Numbered from the stretch's first letter, positions 24,666 to 38,261 are shown. The stretch is DNA of 64,000 nucleotides from Bagarius yarrelli (GCA_005784505.1 VCAZ01000003.1:2814010-2878009); one strand, 5' to 3'. Translations and numbers: made by a program. The notes: generated by a model not told the origin, from the letters alone.

Positions 24666-24820
24666 CTAGTCAGTGTCATAAAGATGTCATAAAAATGTCC
24701 CATCTTATAAGTGTAAAATTTTTTACTGTAGGATATGGGCGAACAATTAGCAATGACTTGTCCATCGAAGATGACAGAAACCCACGACAGAAAAATGCCT
24801 CTTGTTTGTCCTTAATAAGC

Positions 24821-25332
24821 CTTTCATTTCCTTGCCTTGTCTTGTCTTGCCGTGCCCCTTTCTTTGTCATGCCTGGCCTTGCCCCGTCCCTTGTCTTGCC
24901 TTGGCTTGACCCTTTCCTTTGTCTTCCCTTCCCTTTCTTTGTCTTGTCCTATCCCTTGTCTTGTCTTGCCTTGCCCCTTCTCTTGTCTTGTCTTGTCTTG
25001 CCTTGCCTTGACCCTTTCCTTTGTCTTCCCTTGCCTTTCTTTGTCTTGTCCTATCCCTTGTCTTGTCTTGCCTTGACCATTTCCTTTGCCCTGCCTTGTC
25101 CCTTCCTATCTCTCTCCTTTCCTTGTCATGCCTTGCCTTGCCCCTTCTCTTGTCTTGCCTTGCCTTGACCCTTTCCTTTGTCTTTCCTTGCCTTTCTTTA
25201 TCTTGTCCTATCCCTTGTCTTGTCTTGCCTTGACCATTTCCTTTGCCCTGCCTTGCCTTGCCCCTTTCCATCTCTCTCCTTTCCTCGTTTTGCCTTGCCC
25301 TGCCTTTCGCTTCCTTGACTTGCCTTGCAGGT
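24821..25332 (+). repeat. CCTTG/TCTTG pentamer satellite with higher-order repeats
   Basis: About 510 bases are built from CCTTG, TCTTG and related units. Longer units starting CTTGACCCTTTCCTTTGTCT recur at 24905, 25006 and 25164. The + strand is almost free of A; a pentamer without stop codons keeps every frame open on both strands, which explains the long overlapping open frames here. Confidence 0.9.
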
Positions 25333-26234
25333 GTCTCTCGATATCATTTTCTATAAATCACTATTCATCTGACTGACTGTCATAATAAGACGATTGTCCA
25401 CGATGTCCTGTGTGTGGTTGTGTACAGAATTGAAAAAATTTAATTAATTTTTATTAATTAAATTTATTAATAAAAAGGTTAGCTTAACAGAACTAACTGC
25501 CTGGATTCTTATTAACTGGCGCTTCTGCGATCGTGAAAGAAAGTGATGCAAATGAAATGCTGAAGTGCTCCAGGCAGAGAGACGGCCTTGTGCCTGCTAA
25601 AGACAGTCTGGAGAACCACATGCATCAACGCACTTCGTTTACTGGACACTACTTCAAAGAGACATTTGTTCCAGGAGGAACTAAAGAACCTAGGGCATGC
25701 ATGGAAAAAAGGAAATGGCTGGGGCGTATACATATATATAGTTTAGTCTAATAGAGAATCTGGGGAATACTGCCAGGAATGGAAATGATATTTATTTTAA
25801 ATTTCAAAACACAATTTTGTACCTGTTAGCAAATTCTGAACATATTTTGACTAGTCATTTATTATGGTATGATCTCATTCCTTCCACCCTTATTCCGTGT
25901 TCTGATTATTGGAAAATAACAGACCTACATGTTTAGCTCTGCCAAAAGGTAAAAGTATATCCCACTACAGAGAAAAATGCTTTTTTCATGTAACATGATT
26001 GTGTATCCTTTAACAAAAATCCATAATAATGAGATAGTTAGCGAGTCCGATTAGTGCTGTCCTAATACACAAGAGTAAAAGAGGCAAAGCAAAAATCAGA
26101 TAATATCCTCTATTGTTTCTGCAAGTTACTCTAGGTATTGATTGCCCTGTCTGCCTCATACCCCTCTTAGGTTAAAATCTGAGCAGCCAATGACATTAAG
26201 GCTTCTGCAAATGAGGATGTATGAGCGTCTTTAA

Positions 26235-26471
<237 letters not shown>

Positions 26472-26939
26472 TAAAGGCACATCTGTCACACTAACTGTAC
26501 CAGAACACAAGTCTTTTAATGATTGAGGTTTTGAAGTCAGATGATAGCCATACAGAATTAATGACACTTTAACAAAGTGGTGGTGTTCTTCATTCTGTTT
26601 GGTTAGAAAGGGGTGATTAATTTGCAGTAGTGGTGGCTACAAGAGAAATTCTAGTTTATATTAATGCACTTGTTATAATTTATGTAAAAACAGGGACACT
26701 TCAGATAAATAGCCCACAGAACTTGGAATTATTGATATGTTGATGTATTCACTATGAAGATCTTTAAGGTTTTTCAGTAATTAGACAATATAAATTTATT
26801 CTATTTTATTTAAGAAATAAAGAAAAACAAACAATGGTATGGCAAACATATAGTAGTTTATAACTTTGTTGCTATCACAGAAGAACGTCTGCTTTCCCAC
26901 TTCCGTTATGTGGTAGTCCTGGACCTGTATTTGTAAATG

Positions 26940-27240
26940 TTCTATAGTGTACATCACTAAAAAATTGCTTAGATTTATGCACATTAGACAATTTGACCAT
27001 TAAGACATCCAATAGCGTGTGCCGGTTTCGGTAGTTGTAAGTCTGGAGGTATTCATAAAGCAGTAATAACATCTAGGTTCTCCCCTGAGTTTAGTTTCAC
27101 TCATAGCTTGGGGCTTTGACAGCTTGTTCTTTGCAATGTGGGTTTCAGGTGATGAGAAGTAAGGCAAAAGTTTTGATTTCATCACTTGGCATTAGCATAG
27201 CAGCTTCTGGCAGTCAGCTTTTAGATGCAAAATTAACTTC
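26940..27240 (+). repeat. Intronic duplicated block, copy 1
   Basis: TTAGATTTATGCACATTAGA, AAGACATCCAATAGCGTGTG, AGCTTGGGGCTTTGACAGCT and TGTGGGTTTCAG align with 29120-29400. Confidence 0.75.
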
Positions 27241-27404
27241 TCAAGTTATGTACACAGGCTACATTTTGAATAATTAGCTCACAAAACATGTTATTATTGA
27301 TTTGTTGATGTTTTCAGTTTCTATAAAAGTTAGACACAAAAAAAAGTCTTGGTAATATGAGCTGAATTTATCACTTTTAACCCATTCAAAAATAATTATA
27401 CAGC

Positions 27405-27722
27405 TACCTTACACAACATTTTTTTTCATGATAGTGTATCGATATTTTAAACTCTAGTATCGATACATATTTAAACGGATTTATGTTTACGTTAATATTT
27501 ATTTAACACGCTTGTGGTTGTTGCTGACACATACGGCCAATGTCTCAAAAGCAAACATGGCGGGGGAAAAAAAACGCCTCCAGATTTGTATTTTCAGCTA
27601 TTAGTTTTATATTTTTACAATACAATTATTGTAATGTATTACAATATGTATTGTATTGCAGTATATTGTGATATTGTATAGTGACCCAGGTATCGTGAGG
27701 CCTTTGCCAATACACAGCCATA
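27405..27722 (+). mobile_element. hAT-like nonautonomous element, copy 3
   Basis: The 5' end is eroded; TGATAGTGTATCGATATTTT, TGCTGACACATACGGCCAAT, CATGGCGGGGGAAAA and the 3' end GGCCTTTGCCAATACACAGC are intact. It lies in the intron between pard3 exons A and B. Confidence 0.65.
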
Positions 27723-29119
27723 GTTGTTTATAAGAAATGCACATTTACGCCACTTAAAACTATGAAAGGATGGAACATATGCCAATTTTTCAGTAAATAA
27801 AAGGCTGCTTTGACAACAGTAAAATATAATGCTTTATATTTAAATAAGCATACAGCTGGTAGTCATAGTGACCTGTTATGCATTTTAGTTGTTATGTACA
27901 TACATCGTCTCCTGGTCTAGGTTTAGTATTAGTGTGATTAAGTGATTTGGGAATAACCCGGGCACACACCTATGATTACCGACGTGACATGACTTGTTAA
28001 TTGCTTGCTGACATTGCACATTCAGCTAAAATGCACCCATCAACTAACACCCTAGGAGCATCTAACACCTTCTAGTTTCCGTCCTCTATAGCAAATTCGT
28101 CATATAATAACAATGACTCATGGGAATTGCATGCAGGAAGCTGCAGTGCCTTGGCTTTATCAACAGAAATCGTTTTCAGTTTATTTACAAATCTCCAGAA
28201 ACCCTAGTTAATCACCCCGCCACCCCTCACCACACCTAATCGAGGGTGTAGGTTTTAACACTAATACCCGGTTTCTCAAGCCTCATTTGTATTTAAGGGT
28301 TAGAGGTTAGACATTATTTTAATGTTATCTCCAAGCTAAAACAATATGCACTACTCAGGAGGCTGAGAACATGAGCCGGGGATCAGAGGTCACATAGTTG
28401 TGTATATTTGTGCCGTAATGGCTTGAATCGGACATGGAAATGTGTCCTGAAGCTTCCTGTTCCAGGCATGGAGGGATTTTAAGAGATGACAGACTAATAA
28501 CCTTGGGGGAGAGAACTATTTCCCAAATTAGGGGTTATTTAGCCTCCTGTCTTGAACACATTTCTTTAAAGACTTTAATTTCTGTACTCACAAATAATTT
28601 TAAAAGTGCCTCTTTTAAACAAATTTTATTATTTCAAATAAGACGCAAGTAGAGTGAGATAAAACATCTCAACTTTCATTTTAAAACATCTCAAAGAATC
28701 AACCAATCAGTGTCCTCACCTTTTTCGAGGAGAGCTCATCATTTTTTTTTTTTTTTTTTATATTTTTAAATAAAAAAAAAAAAATGAGCAGAATTTTCAC
28801 AAAGGTGAAAATTTATTGCTAAAATTTCCTTGTTGTAATGAAGAACGCAACTGATGGTTGCTTAGCAATATACAGAAGTGTAATGATCGATAGTTATGGA
28901 TGGTGCAAAGATGCATATGATAAAGTAGTGCAAGGTACAGAAAGTGACAATGCAATAGTGATTGTTAATACTGTATAATCAGCTGTTCAGTGCAGAAACA
29001 GCCACAGGAAAAAAGCTGCTCTGTACCAAACCATGGAATAAATACAAACGAAAAATATTCATTTAAAATCCCGGGCAATTAAGTTTTACAACCACCATAG
29101 AAGAACATTTAACACTAGG

Positions 29120-29400
29120 TTGATAAAAAGAATGTCTGCACTACTTAGATTTACACACATTAGAGAATTTGACTGTAAAGACATCCAACAGCGTGTGCAG
29201 GTTTCCAGGTGGTATCTATGGAGCTGTAATAAAATCTGTGTAATAAAATCTATGTTTTCCCCTGGATTTAGCTTCATCAGTGGCTTGGGGCTTCACCAGC
29301 TCATTTTCTGTAACGTGGGTTTCAGTTTTGATTCTGTCATTGACGTTATCGTAGCCATCCGGCAGTCTGCTTTTGGATGTAAATCAACTTTACTGATTGA
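29120..29400 (+). repeat. Intronic duplicated block, copy 2
   Basis: TTAGATTTACACACATTAGA, AAGACATCCAACAGCGTGTG, TGGCTTGGGGCTTCACCAGC and CGTGGGTTTCAG. Same orientation as copy 1, about 2.2 kb apart. Confidence 0.75.
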
Positions 29401-29561
29401 AATTGGCACCGCTTCTGTGCCGACAGTTATGTAACAGGATAGTAAACTAGTGTGTGTGTGTGTGTGTGTTTGTATACAGTAGTCAAGAGTGTTTAAGAGC
29501 TTCACACTGTCGCATTTTCAGTCTGTTTCAATTTTCAACTTTTGTGTAGTTACTTCCTACA

Positions 29562-29563
29562 CA

Positions 29564-29622
<59 letters not shown>
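29562..29622. repeat. CA microsatellite passing into AT
   Basis: (CA)n to about 29608, then (AT)n. Confidence 0.9.
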
Positions 29623-29623
<1 letters not shown>

Positions 29624-29924
29624 ATACTAACAATTTTACAGCCTAAACAGAAGACTGGCCCACTAAATGTGTTAAAATACTGAAAAAGATGAATACAATT
29701 ACAGAGAGATAAAAAAGGGTGTGAAGAGGATGTGGAAGATGTGCTTAGTTTGATGCATCACTGTCAGGACTTACTGTCAAAAACCTGACATGATGGTGTC
29801 ATAAAACTGTCATTAGAAGGTAACACGTCGCTTTGGAGCGATTCATAGTTTTATTTAAACACAAATAAACCAAACAGAGAGCAGGTTTTTGATAGTCAAA
29901 TGTTAACATGTTTCTCTGTTCTGT

Positions 29925-30117
29925 CACTGGAGTTTTAGGTTCCTGCCACTGTCGCCTCTGGCTTGCCTAATTGGGGACTCTAAATTTATAGATATCAGTA
30001 ACATTGAGTGTTTTAATAAGTGTTTAATGATGTCTTTTCTGATGTGATTCTGTAAAGCTGCTTTAAAACAATCCCGATTTGTTAAAAGCGCTATAGAAAT
30101 AAAGGTGACTTGACTAA
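29925..30117 (+). repeat. Interspersed repeat ending in TGTAAAGCTGCTTT motif
   Basis: The block runs from GTTCCTGCCACTGTCGCCTC to GCGCTATAGAAATAAAGGTG and a TGACTTGACT tail. Related ends lie at 48165-48233 (TGTAAAGCTGCATTG) and 54885-54935 (GACAATGTCCATTGTTAAAA). The form resembles a retroelement 3' end, but the family is not assigned. Confidence 0.5.
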
Positions 30118-31454
30118 GTATAGGGCAATGCAGTGACTAAAAAACTAGGGCTCTAAAAAAAAAATACCATTTCCATATTTCTCACTTTAGAATAGATCCA
30201 TTTTATTCATATATTAATATTCTGACCCATTAAACCTTTTATTTCTAAACATTTTATTACTCTAAATAAATCTAAGATGACTATTAAGATGATTTATAAA
30301 AGTTTGGTAAAAAGCTCTATAATCCGAGTCCTAAATTAGCCCAAACTGCTTTATTTAACTTCTAAAATATCAAGTATATTACATAGAATATAATAGAATA
30401 ACTTGAATAATCCTGGCTAAAATTTCCAGCACAACAGCTGACGAAACGTGTACCGGGCATGGCGATTTCTCAGCAGACTGAACTGGACCAGAAAACCAGA
30501 ACCAACAGTTATGTAATTCCACAGAGAACAAAACTTTTAGGGAATGTTTAATTTCAGTGCTGTTGTTACTGATTAAGTGTTTGGTAAATAAATAGTGTAA
30601 AAGTAACCTCTCAGGACTAAACACTTGGAGTGAGGACAGTGTAAAGCTTGAGAAGTGAACGGAGGTTGTGAAATTATCATTATCATTTAAAATTTCTCTG
30701 TAAATTTGCTTGGAATATAAAATCATCCCTGCTGATGATTTATTACCTTTGAAATGCAGCCATGAAGTGATGCAGGCTTCAAGTCAACGTTATTTATTCA
30801 GGTGAAAGATTGACCTCTGCAACTCCTGACTTGCATCGCCCTAGAAAAGAATTTCATAAATATATACACTGTCAAACAATTCCATTTCCCCATGTCCATC
30901 CCTGGATGTTATTATCATTACTCCATCACTCATTTCCTGTCTTTCTGTTCCTTTATTCTTTATTTATTTTGTGCTTTTTTTTCTACGATCTTAGCCTAAT
31001 TTATGATTATATTTGATAACAGAAGCAAAAAAAATCTCGCAGGTTAAAATTCTGTAATTTTTTTAATTTAACTATTTTTATTTTGGTGCCGTCAAAATAA
31101 TAGCCCTATAATAAGCTAACATATTTTAGAATTTTAAGCCTCGTCCTATAACAAACATAAATACTATCAGGTTTACCTGCTTAAATATTTTCTCCAGAAG
31201 CCTGATTCAGGGTCTCCGGGTACTGCATGGAATTTATTTGTCATGTCACACCTCACAGGGTAAGTTAATAGCTGAGATGAAAGTAGACACTCGGAGCTTT
31301 GAGAATTTGTACTGTTTCTGTTTTTTATTTATCTTAATAGTGGCAATATTTTCCTAGAATATTCCAAAATAAACAGCAGCACCACCGAAACACACGTGTT
31401 TTATATCGACAAAATCATTTGTTCCTATAATCCCACTGAATGTTACTCAGGGAA

Positions 31455-31645
31455 AGTGGTGGCTCATGGTTAAGGTATTGGACTGCCAACCCAAAGATTG
31501 TGGGTTCGATTCCCAGCTTCACTAAGCCACCACTGCTGGGCCCCTGAGCAAGGCCCTTAACCGCCAATTGCTCAGTTGTATAAATAAGATAAATGTAAGT
31601 TGCTCTGGATAAGAGCGTCTACCAAATGCTGTAAATGTAAATGTA
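31455..31645 (+). mobile_element. tRNA-derived SINE, family A, near full length
   Basis: This is the best copy in the window. It has an A-box-like head (AGTGGTGGCTCATGGTTAAGG), a B-box GGTTCGATTCCCAG, the body TGGGCCCCTGAGCAAGGCCC, CTCAGTTGTATAAATAAGAT, and the 3' part TGCTCTGGATAAGAGCGTCT followed by a tail of TAAATG repeats. The A- and B-boxes suggest RNA polymerase III transcription of the source element. I use this copy as the reference for family A. Confidence 0.85.
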
Positions 31646-32929
31646 CTCCAAGATGCCATATTCATGAGCATCTAAACCATAAGGTGATATCTCCAACCGG
31701 TTATCTCAACAGACGTACAAACTCTATTCAAACTTGTGTTAAGAAAGTTATTTATTTGTTTACACTGATAAACAATGTTTTATAAGTTGGAACTTTTCTC
31801 TAACGGTGACTCCTGCTGCAGGGTTTATACTGTAATCATGCACCCATTCTCACACATCCTCCCGTCTATCAATAACAGCTAGCACAGAGTCTAATATGAC
31901 AGATGTTCCACATAAAGCTATTTAATAATGTGTGTAACTGTCGATGTGGTGAAGATTTTAGTGAGGAGATGATTCGTATTCAGTGAAGAGTCTCCATGTC
32001 AGTGCTGTGTAACAGTCAAAGGTACTAAAATCTCACTTTTTATTGCTGTTAAGTAGGAATAAAACAATTAAGCGCTCAAAAGCTGTAGTAACATTAGAAT
32101 TAAGTTTCGCATTAGGCATCGTGCCCTGGCAGTTTTCATTATTTATCTATGACAGCACTTTCCTGCTGTGTTTTATTCCGTACATGCTTTATTGGTTGGG
32201 TTTTTTTTTTTTTTTGATTTAAGATTCGAATTCTCTAAAACTAAGTGTAAATTTTTAGGTTATTTCTCACTGCTCAGTGAAGCAATAGCAATAATTGCAC
32301 CTCGTTGTAAGGGAATAACCTCTGTGCTGCCAGATCTCTGCCTTAAATCTCTTCCGGAGCTCAGACAGTGAGATCGGCTTTGTTTTTTCTTCCGCACAAC
32401 ATCACGTTCTAGCTCTGTATGTCCACATTTGTGTGGTGTCCAGATGTTTAACATATAGCACAAACTTTTTTTCTAAAATCCTTCTTTTCTGCATTAGCCA
32501 GTAGGGATCAGGCTTTCTGCCAGGAGGAAGATAGACACGCATGTTTTATTGTGTTTATTACCATTTTTTAGTAAAAACTTGGGCAGTTAGCATTTGAAAG
32601 TCTTGGTTTTCTGACCTAAAACTAAACACATTCCAATCCCAGCTTCCACCTTTGTTTTTATGTGTACCAGCTTCTTATTGGAGCTGCTTAAGACGATTTT
32701 TAATTTTGAAACCAACCACCCCCCCCTCATAGTCTTAATAAAATTGTCCTGATTATCATCAGAAGCATGCAAATTTAGTATAATGTATTTATTATCTATT
32801 GATGATTCACTGTTTGTGTTTTGCGGACTAGATGAAACCAAAAGCTCCTCTAATAGTGATTCACACCTTACTGTAAATTAGCTCCGTTTCGAGGATTCAG
32901 TCTAGAGTTTACATCTGGAAGATATAGGG

Positions 32930-33083
32930 AGGGTCGGTGTCCTGCAGAGTTTAGCTCTAACTTGCCTGAACACACTTACCTGTAAGTTCCAAGTGTGCCT
33001 AGCAAGATCTTGATTAGTTGGTTCAGATGTGTTCGATTAGGGTTGGAGCTCAACTCCTCAGGACCGAGACTGCCCACCCCTGG
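32930..33083 (+). mobile_element. Palindromic MITE, uninterrupted copy
   Basis: It reads GTGTCCTGCAGAGTTTAGCT at one end and GGAGCTCAACTCCTCAGGAC at the other, with TTGATTAGTTGGTTCAGATG and TTCGATTAGGGTTGGAGCT between. The same sequence occurs at 47381-47683. A family-A SINE follows directly. Confidence 0.75.
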
Positions 33084-33091
33084 TTTACATT

Positions 33092-33281
33092 AACATTTAC
33101 ATTTGTAACATTTGGCAGATGTTCTTATCCAGAGCGACTTACATTTATTTCATTTATACAACTTAGCAATCGGGAGTTAAGGGCCTTACTCAGGGGCCCG
33201 GAAGTGGTAGCTTAGCGGTGCTGGAAAACAAACCCAGATCTTCCAATTAGCAGTTCAACACCTTAACCACTAGACTACCAC
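33092..33281 (-). mobile_element. SINE family A, near full length
   Basis: The reverse complement reads GTGGTAGTCTAGTGGTTAAG, then GAAGATCTGGGTTTGTTTTC, TAAGTCGCTCTGGATAAGAA and a CAAATGTAAATG tail. It abuts the MITE at 32930-33083. Confidence 0.78.
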
Positions 33282-33785
33282 AAGAGTTCTGTCTTAAACA
33301 TAATAATTAAATTTATTTTAAAAAGGTGGACTCCTTTAATTCTCAACCTGTTTACCGAATCACTGCTATTTGGCAAATCATCATTTTTATATAAATTAAT
33401 AAAGAAATTATTTTATAGTCCTAATTCTGATATAAAATTATTCGAGACACTGTTGGCTTACAGTGTAAGATGTTTTACCTTCATTGGAATAATGTGGCAC
33501 GTGAAATTTTAGTGAGAAGCAAAAAATCAATGGGGAACAGTTTCATTTTTTTGTTGTCTGAGGGGGAAAAAAGGTACAAGTTTTGCCTTTTATGTAGGAA
33601 TTCAAACAATTTCACAGTGGTACAGGAAAAGGTTTTGCATTTCAGTGTGGCGTTTTTCCTGAAATGTCACTATTAAACATCAATAATTTTTAAAATGTAT
33701 TTTACAATTTCAATCACCGCTGCTGTTTATCGCTGGACAGGACAAAGAATATTGGAAGTGTTAGTTCAGTAATTAACTGTGTGTA

Positions 33786-33935
33786 CTGCTTGTCAGAAGA
33801 TTATGGGTTCGATTCCCAGCACCACCATGCTGTCACTTATAACCTCAACTGCTTAGCTGGAAAAAAGAATCTGATCAAAATAAATGTAAAAGCTGCTGCG
33901 GATAAGGGCGTCTGCCCAATGCTGTAAATGTAAAT
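33786..33935 (+). mobile_element. SINE family A, head eroded
   Basis: It holds TTATGGGTTCGATTCCCAGC, an altered body, and GGATAAGGGCGTCTGCCCAA with the TAAATG tail. Confidence 0.7.
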
Positions 33936-35631
33936 AATTACAGGGGAACTGGAACTTAAAGCTAGCCATTATCTTTTCCACGCAGTACACAGATTAGTTT
34001 ACGCCCTACTTTTATCAATTCATCACACGCAAGCAAAAGATGCAGAGAGCCACCTTAAACCAGGCTTCCATCACTGTGTAATGAACAGCAGAATTTTTCA
34101 CGCCTGCTCTGCAACACTTAACCACTTACCGAACATTAATCATGAAGCATCAGTAGCCTCTTCATCCTCCAAGGACAACATGCTTTTAATTCCAGAGGTG
34201 AAATACTGTATGTTTTTCTGTCTGTTTCGAGGGCGTGTGTAAAGTGTGAGAGCTTTTAGTATTCAGAGACAGCTGGAGAGAGGATGTGTGATTCTGCTGC
34301 GTGTAGCACCGAGGCAGACTAGCAGCTGAACGCTGTTCTACTCCTCCACCGAGCTGAGGCCCTGCATGCAGAGCCGCATAGACATTACAGCAAATGGAGT
34401 CAAGCTACACTTAATAAATTGGTGTAATGGGGCCTGCGGGAAGACTTACAGGTTGAGTTATCACCAAGCAGGGTCTTCCACCGCTCCTCTCTTAGGTCTT
34501 CTCTCACACTTCATTCCCCACTCCCTCCGCTTTCTCTCTCTCTTCTTCGCTCTCTGTCCTGTTTTTCTTATCCTTTCTTACCCTGACTCATTTTTTCTTC
34601 TTGTCTTTCACAATTTCTCAATCCAGCACATTTTATACACACTTCTGGACCCATTCCCCTTATGCACATTGTCAGTTTTAACATTTCTCATTTCTCTGCT
34701 CTGTCTCTCTCTTTACACTCGGTCACGTTAGTGAACAAATTTATTCCATATGTTTGTGTGTAATAGAGAAACGTATACAGCTGGTTAACACTGGGCCACT
34801 GATCAAATATTTAATGATATATATATATATATATTTTAGAAATAAATATTACACAATGTTGTTACAGTGTAAATAAATGAATGAAGTGGAGTTTTTATTC
34901 TTGTTGTGAAGTTGATAGTTTATATTGTTTAATTTAATGATGGCAATAAAGAAAACTTAACACACCCACAGCTGGAAGGATAGGCTAACCGAACACTTGT
35001 GTGGAGTGCTTGCTGTTTACTTATCCGAATAAAAATCTGTCATCGAGATAAACAATGACTGTCAGGATGATTTCTCTTTTTCGACATTTAGAATGTTAAA
35101 TGGCATTGTTTTTGGCAGTGCTTAAAACAAGAGTTTCAGTGTGACATTGTGGTTTCCTTCAACTGTCAGCACTGGAAATGCTCCTTGCTTGAACTAAAAA
35201 TCGACTCGGTGCTACTCCAGATCTGTTCCTTGAACCTCGTCCTGTCAGTCATTACTATTCCTAAATTACCAGTGAAATTTTCATGCAGCAAGCTTAAACA
35301 TGTAATAGAGATACACGCATACGCAGTAGACAGAATTGCAAAAATTGCTGACATCTGTAATAGGATTTGCAGTTAGAACCGAATAATTTAAATTTATACT
35401 ATTATTTGTGTTAAAAATAATGAATTTTCTTTATTCGGTCTGCTTAAAATTATTTCAGGCTACCAAACACTAACCAGTGTCTACCAGAAAGACTACCAGG
35501 AATTAAAAATGTGTTGCTTTTTAACAACAGGGGCAACTATTGCACTCCGGTTGTGCTGACCCCTGTGGGAATCTTGACTGCTTAATTTCTGGTAGTAGGA
35601 GACTGCGTTTGCGCTCCCCCCTGTTTTTTTA

Positions 35632-35931
35632 GGGGCAATGGTGGCTCAAATGGTTCAGGTGCTGAGTTGCTGGTCTGAAGACCAGGATGACCTGGGTTCA
35701 AGCGCCACCACCGCCAGCTGTTGACCTGAACACCTGGGTTCAAGCCCCCACCACTGTTGGGTTCTTGAGCAAGACCCTTAATCCTTCCTGCTCCAAGGGC
35801 ACTGCATCAGAGCTCTGACCCCAACTTACTAAGATGGGATATGCAAAAGAATTTCACTGTGCTGTATATGTGAATAAATAAAGGCACTTACTTTCACATA
35901 AGGGTATCTGCCAAATACTGTAAATCTTAAT
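35632..35931 (+). mobile_element. SINE family B, reference copy with internal duplication
   Basis: It reads GGCAATGGTGGCTCAAATGG, GGTGCTGAGTTGCTGGTCTG, then two near-identical stretches containing CCTGGGTTCAAGC (about 35691 and 35731), CTTGAGCAAGACCCTTAATC, AGCTCTGACCCCAACTTACT, GAATTTCACTGTGCTGTATA, and a family-A-like end GGGTATCTGCCAAATACTGT. The duplicated B-box region is odd. Confidence 0.75.
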
Positions 35932-37089
35932 GTCAAAGTTCTTGCCTTTTTATCCAGTAATCAATCCTAAAGCCATGCTAGGTACTACAGTAGCTGAAAT
36001 CTGACATGCTTACTCTAACTACTGTAAATATTATCTTCTTTTCTTTTCATTTCTCTCTTGGCTGTTTTTATTTTGCCTGTCCTCAGACAGAAACATTACC
36101 AAGCTCTTAGTGTGTTTGTATATAAAGAAGAAATCTTAAGAAGTCCATGTGGAAACAGAGAACCGAGTATTATGGTGTGTAAAGGGAGTTAGCATGTGAG
36201 CAGGTCGTAATCCTCATCCACCCAGTTTGCTGACCTTGCTTTGATAAAAAAAAAAGTCTTCGGGTCGCCCCACATGGTAATCATAACTATTATCCCGTGC
36301 TTGGCTACCGCTCAATTCTTTTACTCTGCCTTTTCCGTGTGTTCATGTTTTCAATTGCTGCAAACAATTTTTTTTTTTCACAATTACAGCTTTGTCTGGC
36401 ACAGGGCACTTGTGTTTGAACAGATGGGGTTTGAGTGTATTGTGATGTTTTCTTTATCTTTAAAGAATTTAAATGGGAAGAAAGTGGTGGGAGGAAGCTT
36501 GACGTTCTTTTCTTTCGGGTGGAAATAAGGAATGGCATGTGCCACGTTTAATGTGCTTCGGGAGGGGGGAAAGCTGTGTTTTTATAAAGCATCGTATTTC
36601 ACGTAGAGAAAGAATAATCAGATTTTGTCTCGGCTAATACAGTTACGTACTCCGACTGATCACTCCCTAAAGGCAAGGATCAGAAAACATCCGTTTGCCT
36701 GAGTCTCTGGTGACAGACGGAATACACACACGCGCACGCTCATACACAGGAATTAAGGATAATTCACACCCTCATACTTCCCCCGGTTTCTGTCCTCAGG
36801 CTATAGGATTGGAAGATATTTCCGTCATAATATCTCATTTGAAAACTTTATTGTTGCGGCTGTTTCTCCCTTAGAATCTGTAGTTAGTCTGATAGCGGTT
36901 GGTTTATCTTTTAGACATGCTGTTTCTCGAAGGAGGTTTTGTCCTCCTTCATTCATTATGCACACACATAATTGACCTATTTTACTGTGTTTTATTGTAA
37001 TCGACTAGATTGAGGACACTAATTCTTCTGTTTTTATAGCTACATACTGAAAACCATTGTTTTACATTCGCATACATGTATCTCTCTTT

Positions 37090-37213
37090 TTTACACAACT
37101 AAGCAATTGAAGGTTTAGGGCCTTGCTTAAGAGCCCAACAATGGAGAGCGAGAGAGAGAAAGTTTCTATTTAGTGGTGCTGGAAATAGAACCTGGATCTT
37201 CCACCTCCCTCAT
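37090..37213 (-). mobile_element. SINE fragment, family A, with GA insertion
   Basis: A - strand partial copy (TTTCCAGCACCACTAAATAG region, GGGCTCTTAAGCAAGGCCCT). A GAGAGCGAGAGAGAG run interrupts the body. Confidence 0.55.
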
Positions 37214-38261
37214 GTTTAGAGAATGTTACTCAGTTTTCTTGGTCTGACAATTGTTTTGTTTATTTATCTTTAAGACATTAGTGTAGCATTAGCATTAGAC
37301 CTGGAGGCTAGGCACAAATAGTTTATCATGCTGCTTCTTGCTTGACACACTAATTCTAACCACTCAGAAACAAGTATTTACATAAGTAAAGTCAAACCTA
37401 TAAGGTTAAGTGCAGGGGGGTGAACTTAAAACACCATGGGGTTACCATGGAGTTTCTTTGCTAACTATATCAATACGTCTTTTCTTTGGTATTGATCTGA
37501 AAGTGCATGCTAACAAGCTACAGTAAGCAGATTTTCAGCTATTCTAGCAACTGACTAGCTTCGAATTTCTGTGTATTTTCTTTTGGAAATTTGATATTTA
37601 TTGAACACTTTACCAGCTACACATCCCCACAATGCTTGTGTGCTTTTTTTAGTCTGAACACTGAATTGCAAAAAATAAATAAATTGAGTATACTACTAGG
37701 CCGTTTTAAAGTATTTAGATACATATGGTGTGTTTCACAAAATATCCAGGATATGTCATATGAAACAACATATTAATACTATATTCAGGGGTCAGACCAA
37801 TTTGCTGGTAAAATATTGTCAAAATATACTGAATGAAAAATCTACTTTTCACAAAAATAAAGCTAGCCGCTTCTTTAAATAAAACTCTGCTTTATAATAA
37901 TCACTACTTTTCCTATATATACATTCCGCTGTACGGCCAAACTGCAACACAACTGTGGAAAAAGTAGTAATTCTTATAAAGCAAAGTTAAAGCTGTAGAT
38001 AAAAATCGAATAGTATTTTAAAAAGTTGCATTGCACATTTTTATATCAGCGACTATAGATGATGATGCTAAAAACACATTTACATTTGTTTACAGCCAGT
38101 CTATCTACTAGTATTTTCTTTGGAGTTGAGATTAAACCCGGGAACCTTGTGAAGGCTCACAAACCTGTAAAACTTCAGACAGACAATGATATGAGTTCAC
38201 GTTTGAGTCCGAGTCTCTAAGTGGGAAACCTATGTGCTTGTATTGATGGGTCTGAATTTAA

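Noticed and set aside
24695..25376. Five long overlapping open frames on both strands
   Set aside because: They are created by a stop-free pentamer satellite (CCTTG/TCTTG); the peptides are periodic and low in complexity.
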